64,000 nt of DNA from Actinomycetes bacterium (GTDB lineage: Bacteria; Actinomycetota; Acidimicrobiia; Acidimicrobiales; Acidimicrobiaceae): NCBI GenBank assembly GCA_021805205.1, contig JAJZFV010000047.1, positions 1 through 64,000 of the forward strand, read 5' to 3'. The notes beneath the pieces were generated by a model, which did not search any database, was not told the DNA's origin, and was given only the letters and a program-made list of their open reading frames with translations. Position numbers and translations under genes: made by a program. Positions 28,874 through 38,379 of the stretch are shown here, in pieces (position 1 is the stretch's first letter; each line of letters begins with the position of its first letter).

Positions 28874-30082
28874 CTACGGTAACGAGACGTGGCCGTTCCT
28901 TACCTTCCAAATGAAGTACTTCTCAAAGGCCAACTTCATAGCGTGAGCCTGAGGGCCGGGAATCAGGGCTCCGTGCTTTCGCGGAGGTAGCATGTGATCG
29001 GCCAAGATTACCACTCCGTTGTTTCCAGCATCCAGGACACAGATAGCAGTCATATCTTTAAATGCCTCGGTAGCCGTTGGCTCTTCGCCCTTTATCTGGG
29101 AGGCGATATTCTTGGCTGCAACGTGAGCCATCCTCTCTGTCGGAAAGCCCGTCTTTGGTATTCCAACTGGAGTAGGAGTCTGCCACGGTGCATCTACCGC
29201 AGCGGCGATTCCAACGGCATAGACGTTGTCGTAGGCCTCGGTCTGATAGGTGTCCTTTACCTTTACGTACCCTTTGACGTCGCTGATTTCGCTAGTCTGC
29301 TTTACCACATCGGCGCCGATGAATGGAGGGACGATCATAGAGTAGGCAAAGTTGATCTTGGATCCATCATTGAGGTTGATACGCCCCTCTTCGACGCTGT
29401 CGATGGCTACGTTTACATGAGCGGTGATCGCCTCCTTCTTGAGGAAGGCTCCAAGCATGGTCTCTCCATGGGGTAGCCCTCCAATGCCAAAGTGACCAAG
29501 GAAGGGTTCGCTGGTGACGAAGTGGAGGTTAACCTTCTTCTTGATACCAGCCTTTCTAAGTTGGTGCGATACGTTAAAGAGGTACTCATAGGCTGCACCA
29601 AAGCACCCTGCACCTTGGCTCGCCCCAACTACTATGTCGCCGGGCTCCTCGAGGAACCTTCGCCATCCCTTCCCGGCCTCAATAGCGTCGCCCAAGGTCG
29701 TAATTGTATATGCGTTTCCCTCTGGCCCAAGGCCATCGGCTACCGAGAAGTCGTTGCGATAACCCGTGGCGATTACGAGGTAGTCGTATGTGAAGTTCCC
29801 AGCCGTGGTCTTTACGACTTGACTCTTTAGATCGAACTCGGTTGCGGTTGCGTGAACGAAGTGGACCCCATTGGCGTCAAAGGTCGGATCAAGGGCGAAG
29901 GTAACGTCACCAACCGACCTCTTGCCAAATGGGAGCCAAATTAGAGAAGGATTGAATATAAAACGATCTTCAGTAGCAACAACGGTGACATTAACGTCGT
30001 CACCAAGATCGTGTTTGATCGCAATTGCGCCAGTAAGGCCTCCGAAGTTTCCACCTACTACCACTACTTTTTTAGTTGCCAT
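28874..30082 (-). CDS. sqr: sulfide:quinone oxidoreductase-like flavoprotein
   Basis: An FAD-dependent oxidoreductase that likely oxidises sulfide to protein-bound sulfane sulfur and passes electrons to quinone. It is 402 aa from ATG 30082, where GGTGGAAGAT provides a ribosome-binding site; ATG 30109 is nine codons upstream. The FAD motif is VVVVGGNFGGLTGAIAI. Cys residues at SQGAGCFGAAYEY and TAICVLDAGNN match the redox pair of archaeal/acidophile SQR, although the third Cys seen in some members is not obvious. A C-terminal amphipathic segment (KLAFEKYFIWKVRNG) could associate with the membrane. It lies 131 nt downstream of the rhodanese gene in the same direction. Confidence 0.85.
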   Translation of the reverse strand: MATKKVVVVGGNFGGLTGAIAIKHDLGDDVNVTVVATEDRFIFNPSLIWLPFGKRSVGDVTFALDPTFDANGVHFVHATATEFDLKSQVVKTTAGNFTYDYLVIATGYRNDFSVADGLGPEGNAYTITTLGDAIEAGKGWRRFLEEPGDIVVGASQGAGCFGAAYEYLFNVSHQLRKAGIKKKVNLHFVTSEPFLGHFGIGGLPHGETMLGAFLKKEAITAHVNVAIDSVEEGRINLNDGSKINFAYSMIVPPFIGADVVKQTSEISDVKGYVKVKDTYQTEAYDNVYAVGIAAAVDAPWQTPTPVGIPKTGFPTERMAHVAAKNIASQIKGEEPTATEAFKDMTAICVLDAGNNGVVILADHMLPPRKHGALIPGPQAHAMKLAFEKYFIWKVRNGHVSLP

Positions 30083-30213
30083 ATCTTCCACCAACTCTCG
30101 CCGTAACATCGTTACATTAGTAAAACTAACTTACGATTTTGGAGATATTTAGGGGCGATGTTCCTCTTTTTTTAACGGAACGATTTTTGGAGATACGCCC
30201 CTGAATATCATAT

Positions 30214-30516
30214 TTAGGCAACTACCGCAAAGCCTGCATTTTGCCAGCCGCTAGTTCCACCAACAACGCTCGCGGCATCGATTCCAGCGCGGTGCAAGAT
30301 GGTAGCGCCTGTGATAGAGCGGGATCCGCTCTGACAGATTACGTATACCTCCCTCTGCTTGGGTATCTCATCGATTCGATTTTGCAAGACCGGTAGTGGT
30401 ATGTTCACGGCTCCGTGAACATGGCCTTGTGCATATTCGTGGGCCTCTCTGACGTCGATTATGAGGTCGCCTCTAATTTGAGCACCACGAACTTCTTCAA
30501 GGTCGGCTAAGCGCAT
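30214..30516 (-). CDS. single-domain rhodanese sulfurtransferase
   Basis: A 100-aa rhodanese-fold sulfurtransferase. DVREAHEYAQGHVHGAVNIP is the CH2A/B-type signature and CQSGSRS is the active-site loop with the catalytic Cys. It transfers sulfane sulfur, e.g. from SQR products, to thiol acceptors. Start ATG 30516 has AAGGA nine bases upstream. The CstR-type operator at 30574-30595 lies 58 bp before it, so it is the first gene of the likely rhd-sqr-cdr regulon. Confidence 0.92.
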   Translation of the reverse strand: MRLADLEEVRGAQIRGDLIIDVREAHEYAQGHVHGAVNIPLPVLQNRIDEIPKQREVYVICQSGSRSITGATILHRAGIDAASVVGGTSGWQNAGFAVVA

Positions 30517-30573
30517 GTGTTATTCCTTTCGGATACGAGATTTACTTTTGTGCCGAGATCCGGCATTACTTAA

Positions 30574-30595
30574 AATATACCCTAGGGGGTATATT
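30574..30595. promoter_or_regulatory. CstR/CsoR-type operator upstream of the rhodanese gene
   Basis: Arms AATATACCC and GGGTATATT (9 bp perfect) around TAGG. It is almost identical to the site upstream of the CstR-like gene 6.6 kb away. It lies between the divergent rhodanese and CoA-transferase genes, so either or both could be controlled; rhodanese is the more likely target. Confidence 0.82.
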
Positions 30596-30733
30596 ATTCC
30601 GACATTTGTCATTACATTATTACTTTTGTCATTTTTTGAGGTCAGATCCACCCCACTGAATTGATTTGCCTTCGGCAACAGCACCTCCAATGAAATAGCA
30701 TCGATAGGACAAACTTTTGAGGTAGGAGTTGTA

Positions 30734-31921
30734 ATGGTTGAAGCTGAACTGAGCAAGGGGCCACTTGACGGAGTGGTCGTAGCAGACTTTTCTCGAGTCC
30801 TCGCTGGCCCCTATGCCACGATGCTCCTGGGGGACCTTGGAGCTGAGATTATTAAGGTCGAAGCCCCGGTAGGCGATGAAACTAGAAGTTGGAAGCCGCC
30901 ATTCTACGGAGATGACGCTACCTACTACTTGAGCATCAATCGCAATAAGCGCTCAGTCGTTCTCGACTTAGGCGACGATGGAGATCTAGAGCGGGCCAAG
31001 GAGTTGATCCGACGGGCTGACGTGATGATAGAGAACCACAAACCCGGTAGCCTTGGAAAGTTCGGCCTTGACTATTCGTCTGTTAAGGAGATAAATCCAG
31101 AGATAATCTACGCTTCGATCACCGGATTTGGAGTCGAAGGGGTAGGGGCGACCCTTCCTGGTTACGACCTAATGGTCCAAGCTATGAGTGGATTGATGAG
31201 TCTTACTGGAGACCCAGATGGTGAACCGATGCGCGCCGGCGTTGCAGTTATCGACGTGATGACTGGTCTTCACTGTGTAATCGGGATCCTCTCTGCCCTT
31301 TATGCACGGGATCGTGGGGTATCTGAAAGGCGTGAAGGTCAGTGGGTCTCGGTCTCGCTACTAGCCTCGGCGCTTTCGGGAATGGTAAATCAGACTGGGG
31401 CTAATGCCATAGCAGGGGTAGTACCGTTTCGTATGGGAAATGCCCACCCCAGCCTCTATCCCTATGAGCCGCTAGCCGCCAAGGATCAAAAGATAGTCAT
31501 TGCTGTTGGAAACAGTGGCCAATTTGAAAAGTTTGTCCGTGAGATTGGGGCGCCATGGCTCTCCACCGACGATCGCTTCAAGGACAACAACGGACGTAAT
31601 GTCAATCGCGACGAATTAAAGAAGATCCTCGAAGAGTACCTAGCAGCTAAGACTGCTAGGGAGTGGTTCGATATCTTGACCAAGGTGGGAGTACCAGCGG
31701 GACCGATAAATACGGTGGATGGGGGAGTAGCTTTCGCTGAAGAGATAGGGGTATCCCCCAAGGTTGAGGTCTCCTACAAGGGCGAGATGATAAGCACGAT
31801 ACGCAATCCCGTTACCTTCACCAAGACCAAGCCGACCTACCGAAGCGGCCCCCCTCTCTTAGGTGAACATAGCGATGAGATCAAGGCTTGGCTAGATGGC
31901 CCTCGTGCTCCTCTGCAATAG
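30734..31921 (+). CDS. class III (CaiB/BaiF family) CoA-transferase
   Basis: A family III acyl-CoA transferase, 395 aa, moving CoA between carboxylic acids. Conserved features are LDGVVVADFSRVLAGPYATM near the N-terminus, RNKRSVVLDLG, and TGFGVEG..ATLPGYDLMVQAMSG, where the Asp is the catalytic residue. The C-terminal part (GVPAGPINTVD; RSGPPLLGEHSDEI) is typical. Start ATG 30734 is supported by AGGAG. The acyl substrate is unknown; acyl-CoA dehydrogenases nearby suggest fatty or branched acid catabolism. Confidence 0.9.
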   Translation: MVEAELSKGPLDGVVVADFSRVLAGPYATMLLGDLGAEIIKVEAPVGDETRSWKPPFYGDDATYYLSINRNKRSVVLDLGDDGDLERAKELIRRADVMIENHKPGSLGKFGLDYSSVKEINPEIIYASITGFGVEGVGATLPGYDLMVQAMSGLMSLTGDPDGEPMRAGVAVIDVMTGLHCVIGILSALYARDRGVSERREGQWVSVSLLASALSGMVNQTGANAIAGVVPFRMGNAHPSLYPYEPLAAKDQKIVIAVGNSGQFEKFVREIGAPWLSTDDRFKDNNGRNVNRDELKKILEEYLAAKTAREWFDILTKVGVPAGPINTVDGGVAFAEEIGVSPKVEVSYKGEMISTIRNPVTFTKTKPTYRSGPPLLGEHSDEIKAWLDGPRAPLQ

Positions 31922-32393
31922 CGGTCGATTCTATCTGGTTGCAAGGTGTAGAAAAAGCGCCATTTAGCCTCGGTCCTGATTGTAACCTAAAGATAGCGAC
32001 GACGGAGTTAGCCAACGAGCGAAGACACCGAGCATAACGATAGATCTCTACCACTTGGGCATGTCAATTTCGGTGTTGATGATTCGATCTTGGGATGATC
32101 CGAGGTCGAAAGCTCTAATTGACTAGGTGCGAGATCGCAACTACACCTCAAGAATCTATCTTCTCTACGGCTGCTTTGGCCCAAACTAGCGAGGGGAGCT
32201 TCGACCAACGAAGTTCCCCTCGCTAGGTATCGTCTCGCTTAGTTTTACCATTCGGAATCTCTGGGTCCTTTCACCACGCTTTTGGTTGACTCAAGCGTTG
32301 GTGGTATTTAGATAGAGCTGCGAAAACTAACCCAGATATAAATATCGTTCTAGTCGATTAAACCGTTTCATAATTTAGGTCGATAGCACCCTC
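31922..32393. other. intergenic with one strong hairpin
   Basis: No gene is evident. A hairpin at 32186-32226 is listed separately. The promoter of the GGDEF-EAL gene should lie in the right part, where TAATTT at about 32372 may be a -10 element. Confidence 0.4.
32186..32226. terminator. 18-bp hairpin, probable terminator
   Basis: Arms CTAGCGAGGGGAGCTTCG and CGAAGTTCCCCTCGCTAG pair with one G-T wobble around a 5-nt loop. It lies 265 bp after the CoA-transferase stop. No long T-run follows directly, so its termination role is inferred from stem strength. Confidence 0.5.
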
Positions 32394-34763
32394 ATGAAAG
32401 TATTGACTTCGCGGATTGCCAAGGTCTCGAAGAGGGTAAAGATCGTTATCGGCGTAGTCTTGGTGATTAACTTGAGCGTTGGTATGGCGCTGTCGGCAAA
32501 TTCACTTTTCGGAAGGGGCTTTGCTTCTGCAGCAAATATCGCCAACCTCAATCGGCTGCTAGGTGATGCCAATGCTCAAACCTCGTACCTAGTTCAAGCT
32601 ACAAATAGCGGTGAGATGGCATCTTCATTTGCACAAGCCGATGCGGTTGGGGTCGATTTAAGGGCAATTGCTAGCGCGCTGCACTCCACCATTGCCTACT
32701 CCCAATCACTCTCTAGGGCAATTGCCTCATTTCGCTCAGCGGCATCAGAGCTTCGTACTTCAATTGCAGATGCGAAGGTCCCACCTCGTGGATCTATTGC
32801 TGGGATCAACCGCGCCCTAGGTAATCTTCGGGTCCAAGTCGCCACCATGGTAGCTATCGAGAACTACAAGGTTAAAAAAGCGAAGTTAACTGCAGGTCTC
32901 GAGACGGTATTTATGATGGCCTTTGGATCTATCCTTGCCTTGGTACTCTACCGACGCTTCTCGCGAAGCCAAGTTCAGGGGGCTATCCGCGCCACAGCGG
33001 CCCGACTTCAAACCGCGAACAAGTATCAGACCTTGATCGATCGAAGTCAAGACCTTTTAGTAGTTGTAGATAGTAAGGGCAACGTTCAATTTGCCGCACC
33101 CTCGTGGGGGCGACTCTTTGGGTTTTCCAAAGAAAAGTTCATCGGCTCATACTTTGCCGATATCGTTGCAGCCAAGGATCAGTCGATCTTTTTGGCTGAA
33201 CTTCAGAGCGTGGGCGCCGATGAAGTGAGCGAAATTGAATTTTCCGTGGTCGATGTTGAGGGGAAGTTCCATTGCCTTTCTGCGACGATGGCCAACTACC
33301 TTGAATCGACGCAGCTGGCTGGGGTCATCATCAACGCTCGAGACATATCTGAGGCTAAGGCACTTCAAGAGGAGCTCATCCATAACGCCTTCTACGACTC
33401 CCTAACCTCGCTTCCCAATCGGGTCTTATTTACCGAGAGGCTAAAGAGCGAGATTGCTTTGGCTGACTTTGCCCCTTTGCATATCCTCTTTATCGACCTC
33501 GACGACTTTAAAGTTGTAAACGACACCTATAGCCATAGCGTTGGTGATGAACTCCTGACAGAGGTTGCCCTTAGGCTTCGCGAAGTAGTAGGGGATAGGG
33601 TAACTCTCGGGCGACTATCTGGTGACGAATTTGCGGTGATACTTTCATCTGGTGAGAAGCCATCGTTCGTGGCAGATGAGATAAAGTACGCCTTAGGTAA
33701 GCCATTTGAATTGAGCGTCGGCGAGATATTTGTCAGGGCCTCGATCGGCGGTGCGAGGTGCGATACGTCGAAGATGGACGCCGAGGCACTTCTTCGGGAT
33801 GCCGACGTAGCAATGTATGTAGCTAAGAAGGACGGTAAGAGTCGCTTCGCCCTCTTCGAGGCGAGGATGCACCAAGAGATCGCAGAGAGGTTGAAGTTGA
33901 AGGCCGATCTAGCTGGTGCAATCGAACGTGACGAGTTCTTCGTGGTCTACCAGCCGGTTGTCGACATGAATACAGGGGAGATTGCCGGTGTTGAAGCCCT
34001 TGTTAGGTGGCAACACCGTGAGTTGGGGCTGATTCCACCTGGGGTATTCATTCCGATCGCTGAGGAGTCGCGAGCAATCGTCGATATCGATCGTGGAGTA
34101 CTACTAAAAGCAACTACCCAACTGGCAAGTTGGAATCGCCTTCGACCAGAGGGGCGAAAGCTCTCCTTGAACGTCAATATCTCGGTGATTGAGCTATCCG
34201 AAGAAGACGTAGTCGAAGCGGTGTCCGAGATTATTACTAAAAGCGGAATCGATCCCAAACTACTGATCCTTGAAATTACTGAGACCGTTTTTATGGCCAA
34301 TCCAAAGGCATTCATCGACAAGATCAATCGAATTAAATCCCTCGGTGTCAGAATTGCGATAGATGACTTTGGAACTGGGTACTCATCCCTCTCCTTCCTA
34401 GAGGAGCTCCCGATTGACGTGTTGAAGGTAGATAAGTCCTTCACCGACCGTCTCACCGCCGGTGAGGTACCGGTGACGCTTCGGACCATCATTCAATTGG
34501 CAAAGGCCCTATCGCTCAAGTTGGTTATTGAAGGCATCGAAGAGGGAATTCAAATGGAGAAGTTGGTGGATCTGGGGTGCACCTTCGGGCAAGGATATCA
34601 CTTTTCAAAGCCCAAGAGCAGTGAAGACCTCGAAGGAATGATCTTTGGTGGCGACAGCGATGCCCTGAGGCGCTTTGCCTTGGACCGCAACAGCGAAGTT
34701 GATCACGACTATCGATATGAAGTGACTTTCGAAGGGAGGGCCAATGACAAAAGTTCAAAGTAA
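32394..34763 (+). CDS. membrane PAS-GGDEF-EAL cyclic-di-GMP protein
   Basis: A two-TM sensor that may make and break cyclic di-GMP, 789 aa. TM1 is VKIVIGVVLVINLSVGMAL (about 15-35), followed by an extracytoplasmic helical domain. TM2 is VFMMAFGSILALVLY (about 168-185), then a PAS domain (about 210-320: QTLIDRSQDLLVVVDSKGNV), a GGDEF domain with RLSGDEFAVIL and an EAL domain with VEALVRWQ, EITET and IDDFGTGYSS. The SGDEF variant is usually still active, and the EAL residues look complete, so both activities are possible. It overlaps the DUF4383 gene by 20 nt. Confidence 0.92.
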   Translation: MKVLTSRIAKVSKRVKIVIGVVLVINLSVGMALSANSLFGRGFASAANIANLNRLLGDANAQTSYLVQATNSGEMASSFAQADAVGVDLRAIASALHSTIAYSQSLSRAIASFRSAASELRTSIADAKVPPRGSIAGINRALGNLRVQVATMVAIENYKVKKAKLTAGLETVFMMAFGSILALVLYRRFSRSQVQGAIRATAARLQTANKYQTLIDRSQDLLVVVDSKGNVQFAAPSWGRLFGFSKEKFIGSYFADIVAAKDQSIFLAELQSVGADEVSEIEFSVVDVEGKFHCLSATMANYLESTQLAGVIINARDISEAKALQEELIHNAFYDSLTSLPNRVLFTERLKSEIALADFAPLHILFIDLDDFKVVNDTYSHSVGDELLTEVALRLREVVGDRVTLGRLSGDEFAVILSSGEKPSFVADEIKYALGKPFELSVGEIFVRASIGGARCDTSKMDAEALLRDADVAMYVAKKDGKSRFALFEARMHQEIAERLKLKADLAGAIERDEFFVVYQPVVDMNTGEIAGVEALVRWQHRELGLIPPGVFIPIAEESRAIVDIDRGVLLKATTQLASWNRLRPEGRKLSLNVNISVIELSEEDVVEAVSEIITKSGIDPKLLILEITETVFMANPKAFIDKINRIKSLGVRIAIDDFGTGYSSLSFLEELPIDVLKVDKSFTDRLTAGEVPVTLRTIIQLAKALSLKLVIEGIEEGIQMEKLVDLGCTFGQGYHFSKPKSSEDLEGMIFGGDSDALRRFALDRNSEVDHDYRYEVTFEGRANDKSSK

Positions 34764-35271
34764 GGTAATCGCAATTGGAGCCAAGGAAGATAACGCCTTG
34801 GAGTTAGCTTCTCCAAAGGGTGAGACCAAAGAGAGGTGGATTCCAGCTCAACGCTTCGCTCTCATATTTGGGGTAATTTATCTCGCATCGGCGATAGCCG
34901 GTTACTTCATGATAGGAATCAAGCAATTTCCTCTTGTCCCCAACGGAGTATTGATGATCTTTGGGATGAACCCACTTCACATCTCAATTCACTTTGTAGT
35001 CGGGTGGGTCTGGATCTTCTCATCCTTTTCAAAGAGGTATGTAATCTGGGTAAATATCGCCTTTGGCATCGTCTTTGGTCTGCTGACGGTCTTTGGACTC
35101 TTGAACCTACTCCCATTTTTGGGGGTAACTGGACTTGCTGACCCCGACAATTACCTCCACCTATTTACCGGCATTCTCGGACTCTTCTACGGAACAGTAG
35201 GGGCTCGCGGTTCAAGTGACTTTGACATCGCAGACGAGCTACCTCTCGACACCTCAGAGACAAATTGGTAG
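34744..35271 (+). CDS. DUF4383 membrane protein
   Basis: A 175-aa membrane protein with four predicted helices: FALIFGVIYLASAIAGYF; NPLHISIHFVVGWVWIF; VNIAFGIVFGLLTVFGLL; NYLHLFTGILGLFYGTVG. The NPLH and DNYLHL motifs are those of DUF4383, common in Actinobacteria. Function is unknown. The start overlaps the end of the GGDEF-EAL gene by 20 nt, so it is likely translated from the same mRNA. Confidence 0.82.
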   Translation: MTKVQSKVIAIGAKEDNALELASPKGETKERWIPAQRFALIFGVIYLASAIAGYFMIGIKQFPLVPNGVLMIFGMNPLHISIHFVVGWVWIFSSFSKRYVIWVNIAFGIVFGLLTVFGLLNLLPFLGVTGLADPDNYLHLFTGILGLFYGTVGARGSSDFDIADELPLDTSETNW

Positions 35272-35487
35272 GAGAGCTATAGCTATCGCTAAATTCTTAG
35301 TCGGCTCGTGATGGGTCGTGAAGATCTTAAAGATCCCCCAAGGGGGCTAATAAACTATGAGTCCTTTTCCCTGTTGACTTTCGATCCCATCAAGGTATGG
35401 CTACTTCGGCTCCGTGTGGAACGTTTTATGTAGGTGGTTTTTCCACTGTGGTTAAGAGTAGGTTACCGAAATTGCGGTTGGACTCAC

Positions 35488-37119
35488 TCAGAAGGTGTCG
35501 ATCAACTCCCGCACTCCTCGTCCGACCTCGATAGTTCCTAAGATGTCGCCGTCTGATCTTGGTACGATCCTCGCCTTTAGGTACTCGGTGGCGACCTCGT
35601 GGTAGCCACCTTCAACCAGGACCGATAGTTGCAGAGCCTTTGCCAAGCGGGTCGCCAATGACCTAGCGCGTGACTCTGATATCGCCTCGCCGATCGCAGC
35701 TTCCTCACAATCGCCAATCATTCTCTTTAGATGGATGTCGTCGATACTATGGCGCTTAAGGTAAGAAAAAAGTTGATCTCGGGCCATTTGATCCCTGTTC
35801 ATTACCCTAAGTAAGTCGAGTGCATTTACATTACCAGACCCTTCCCACATCCCATTTAGTGGTGATTCACGAAATAGTATCGCCCCGCGTGACTCCTCTA
35901 CGTAACCGTTTCCCCCAAGGCACTCGACCGCCTCTGCGATAAGCGTCGGTGCTCGCTTGCAGACCAAGAACTTGGCAAGAGGTACCCCAATCCTCCTTAG
36001 AGCTCCCTCCCCCTCGTCAAAGGGGGCGTTATCATCGCAGAGGGCGAGGCGCAGACTGGTCATCGTGGCAGCGATCGATTCGATGACCATGTCACCTAAG
36101 ACCGCCTCCATAAGTTCGGTGTCGATGAGCATCCTACCAAAGGCCATCCTGGCTCTGGCGTGGTCGATGGCATCTACAGTGGCCGATCGGATCTCTCCTG
36201 CCGACCCGATCAGTGAGTCGAGGCGACAGTGAGATACCATCTTTATGATTGTAGCTATTCCTCGCCCCTCTTCTCCAACTATATGTGCCTCGGATCCGTC
36301 GAAGACGACTTCGCTCGATGCATTTGACCTATTTCCGATCTTGCTCTTTAGGCGTTGGATCTGTATTGAGTTCAAGGCTCCGTCTTCACGTCGTCGGGCT
36401 ACGGTAAAGCAGGTAACTCCGCGATCGGTCTGGGCTGTTACTAGAAAGAGGTCTGATTGTGGAGCTGACATGAACCACTTGTGACCAAAGATCTGATATC
36501 GATCTCCGCCGACCTTGGTGGCAAAGGTGATATTTGCTCTTACGTCTGAGCCCCCTTGTCGCTCGGTCATTCCCATCCCCGATGTAATCGATTGCTTTTG
36601 AGATATGGGTACCTCTCTAGGGTCATAGCTTTGATGGCGAAGCTTTTCGATCAATGAGGATAGGTAGGTAGTTCGATCGCTCTTTTCCTCTTCTAGTGTT
36701 GCCACTGCCGCATATGTCATAGATATTGGACAGCCGTGGCCCGGCTCTATCTCTGAAAGCATGTGAAGTTTGAGTGCCCGTTCGAGGTGGCCCTTTCCAT
36801 TTTTTTCAGGGAATGACCCCACTCCACTCTTCATCGCCATATCCATGAAGTAGTTGTAACTAGGGTGGAAGTTGACTTGATCGATCCTCTCTCCTATTCG
36901 GTTAAAGGAATTCAAGACTGGAGAATTGTCGTTCGCCTCTCTCGCCATCTTGTCGGCCTCTTTGGTCCCCAAGAATTGCCCATATTGGATCAGGGAGGAC
37001 TCATCTAAGTTGCGTGCCTCTATGAACCTCTGTGCGTGGGTATTGCTAAGGTAGCGGTTTTTCTCCACTGGAAGATCGCTCTGGTTTTTTACTTCATATC
37101 GAGGATCAACTGCTGCCAT
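35488..37119 (-). CDS. AidB-like acyl-CoA dehydrogenase
   Basis: A flavoprotein of the acyl-CoA dehydrogenase superfamily, 543 aa, longer than typical 380-400 aa members and matching the AidB/isovaleryl-CoA-like branch. Signatures are MTERQGGSDVRANITFA, the FAD/substrate loop GHKWFMSAPQSDLFLV, and C-terminal LGGNGYVEES with GMWEGSGNVNALDLLR. The GNGY..E region carries the expected base area. The start at ATG 37119 has GGGGT just upstream. AidB proteins take part in alkylation-stress responses or act on acyl-CoAs; which applies here is open. Confidence 0.88.
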   Translation of the reverse strand: MAAVDPRYEVKNQSDLPVEKNRYLSNTHAQRFIEARNLDESSLIQYGQFLGTKEADKMAREANDNSPVLNSFNRIGERIDQVNFHPSYNYFMDMAMKSGVGSFPEKNGKGHLERALKLHMLSEIEPGHGCPISMTYAAVATLEEEKSDRTTYLSSLIEKLRHQSYDPREVPISQKQSITSGMGMTERQGGSDVRANITFATKVGGDRYQIFGHKWFMSAPQSDLFLVTAQTDRGVTCFTVARRREDGALNSIQIQRLKSKIGNRSNASSEVVFDGSEAHIVGEEGRGIATIIKMVSHCRLDSLIGSAGEIRSATVDAIDHARARMAFGRMLIDTELMEAVLGDMVIESIAATMTSLRLALCDDNAPFDEGEGALRRIGVPLAKFLVCKRAPTLIAEAVECLGGNGYVEESRGAILFRESPLNGMWEGSGNVNALDLLRVMNRDQMARDQLFSYLKRHSIDDIHLKRMIGDCEEAAIGEAISESRARSLATRLAKALQLSVLVEGGYHEVATEYLKARIVPRSDGDILGTIEVGRGVRELIDTF

Positions 37120-37261
37120 CTACCCCGCCGATCTGCTCATCTGACTTATTGACTCACCATAGCTCATCGCCGACTTCGAAATGGATAATTGTTGACTTGG
37201 TACCAGAGTGCCATTGCTAGGCGATCGCCACCTGGCCGTGCTGTATTCTCTTTAGTAACTT

Positions 37262-38017
37262 ATGACACTAAAAGCTCTGATCTTTGATGTTGATGGAACC
37301 TTGGCCGAATCTGAGGCGATTCATCGAACTGCCTTCAATCTCGCATTTAGTGAATTTGGACTTACCACCGATTGGGATGAAGCGACCTACATAAATACTC
37401 ACCTCAAGACAGCGGGAGGCTTTGAACGCCTGATAGTAGCAGCTAAAAGCGATCCCCAATTGGCAGGTGTAGATCTCATGGCGTTACATTGGCGAAAGAA
37501 CGAACTATATATCGAGATGGTAAAGTCGGGTCAATTGGCGATGAAGAGGGGAGTGAAGCGATTAATCGAGGCGGCCAAAGCCGAACAAATTAAAGTAGCG
37601 GTGGCTACTACTACCTCAATTGAGAATGTAGCTACCCTAATTAATTCAAACTTTTCAAAAGATCTCTACGAGGTAGTCGACTTTGTCGGCGCTGGTGACG
37701 TGGTAGAAACAAAGAAGCCGTCGCCCCTGATATATAACTACGTTCTTGATGGCCTTGGACTGAAACTTAGTGAAGGCCTTGCAATTGAAGACTCCGATAA
37801 TGGCATACTTGCATCAACTGGTGCCTCGCTTGCAACCCTGGTTGTCCAAAGTCGCTTCTCCCCAATTGAAAAACCTCACGTGGTTGGAGCTTATGTCAAG
37901 GACTTAGGAGATGATCAAGATCGAGATCTTCTTATCTCGGGACCACCCCTAGATGGGGTCGTTGACCTCGACTATCTACGACAAGTTCACCTAAATGGAA
38001 ACAGATTTAGCATCTAA
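37262..38017 (+). CDS. CbbY-like HAD phosphatase
   Basis: A HAD-superfamily hydrolase of the beta-phosphoglucomutase/CbbY group, 251 aa. Motif I is LIFDVDGTLAESEAIH with both catalytic Asps, motif II is ATTTSIEN, the Lys is in ETKKPSP and motif IV is AIEDSDNGI. The cap insertion after motif I and CbbY-like spacing suggest a sugar-phosphate substrate, possibly xylulose-1,5-bisphosphate as in CbbY. There is no Calvin-cycle gene in the window to support that. It is monocistronic. Confidence 0.88.
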   Translation: MTLKALIFDVDGTLAESEAIHRTAFNLAFSEFGLTTDWDEATYINTHLKTAGGFERLIVAAKSDPQLAGVDLMALHWRKNELYIEMVKSGQLAMKRGVKRLIEAAKAEQIKVAVATTTSIENVATLINSNFSKDLYEVVDFVGAGDVVETKKPSPLIYNYVLDGLGLKLSEGLAIEDSDNGILASTGASLATLVVQSRFSPIEKPHVVGAYVKDLGDDQDRDLLISGPPLDGVVDLDYLRQVHLNGNRFSI

Positions 38018-38379
38018 GCGTAAGCCGGCCTATTCCAGAAATAGGTGACGGTCTCCTCTTTGGTAAAGGGCCAATAATAAGTTAATTCTCACAAAGTTTG
38101 TTCTTTGTAATTACCATCTATCAGGGCTGGCTTTTGGTTTGCTTGGGCATAGCGTTACTTTAAATTTTCCATTCATGAGCAATTTAATGTATCTCTTATC
38201 TCCCCATTGACGTGGGATAATAATTAATGAAGGCTTATATTGGCTCCATTTTGCCGCAGCAGGGTCGAAATCGAGGCTAAGGTATCTTATATATTTGGTT
38301 GAGTCACTCGTTTTTGGAACTCTCCGCCCACCTAAATGTGGCCACGGAGCCCTGAAGAGGGTGGATCCCGGAAAGTTAT
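38018..38379. other. intergenic leader region of the Rpf-like gene
   Basis: No gene seen; the minus ORF 38111-38515 is a shadow. Just before the rpf-like gene there is a small imperfect stem (CTCCG..CGGAG enclosing CCCAC/GTGG, about 38319-38347). Rpf-type genes in Actinobacteria often carry c-di-AMP riboswitches, but I could not align the conserved ydaO-type blocks here. Confidence 0.35.

Noticed and set aside
38018-38379. Possible c-di-AMP riboswitch before the Rpf-like gene
   Set aside because: The gene type makes it tempting and there is a small stem, but the conserved ydaO-type sequence blocks could not be aligned.
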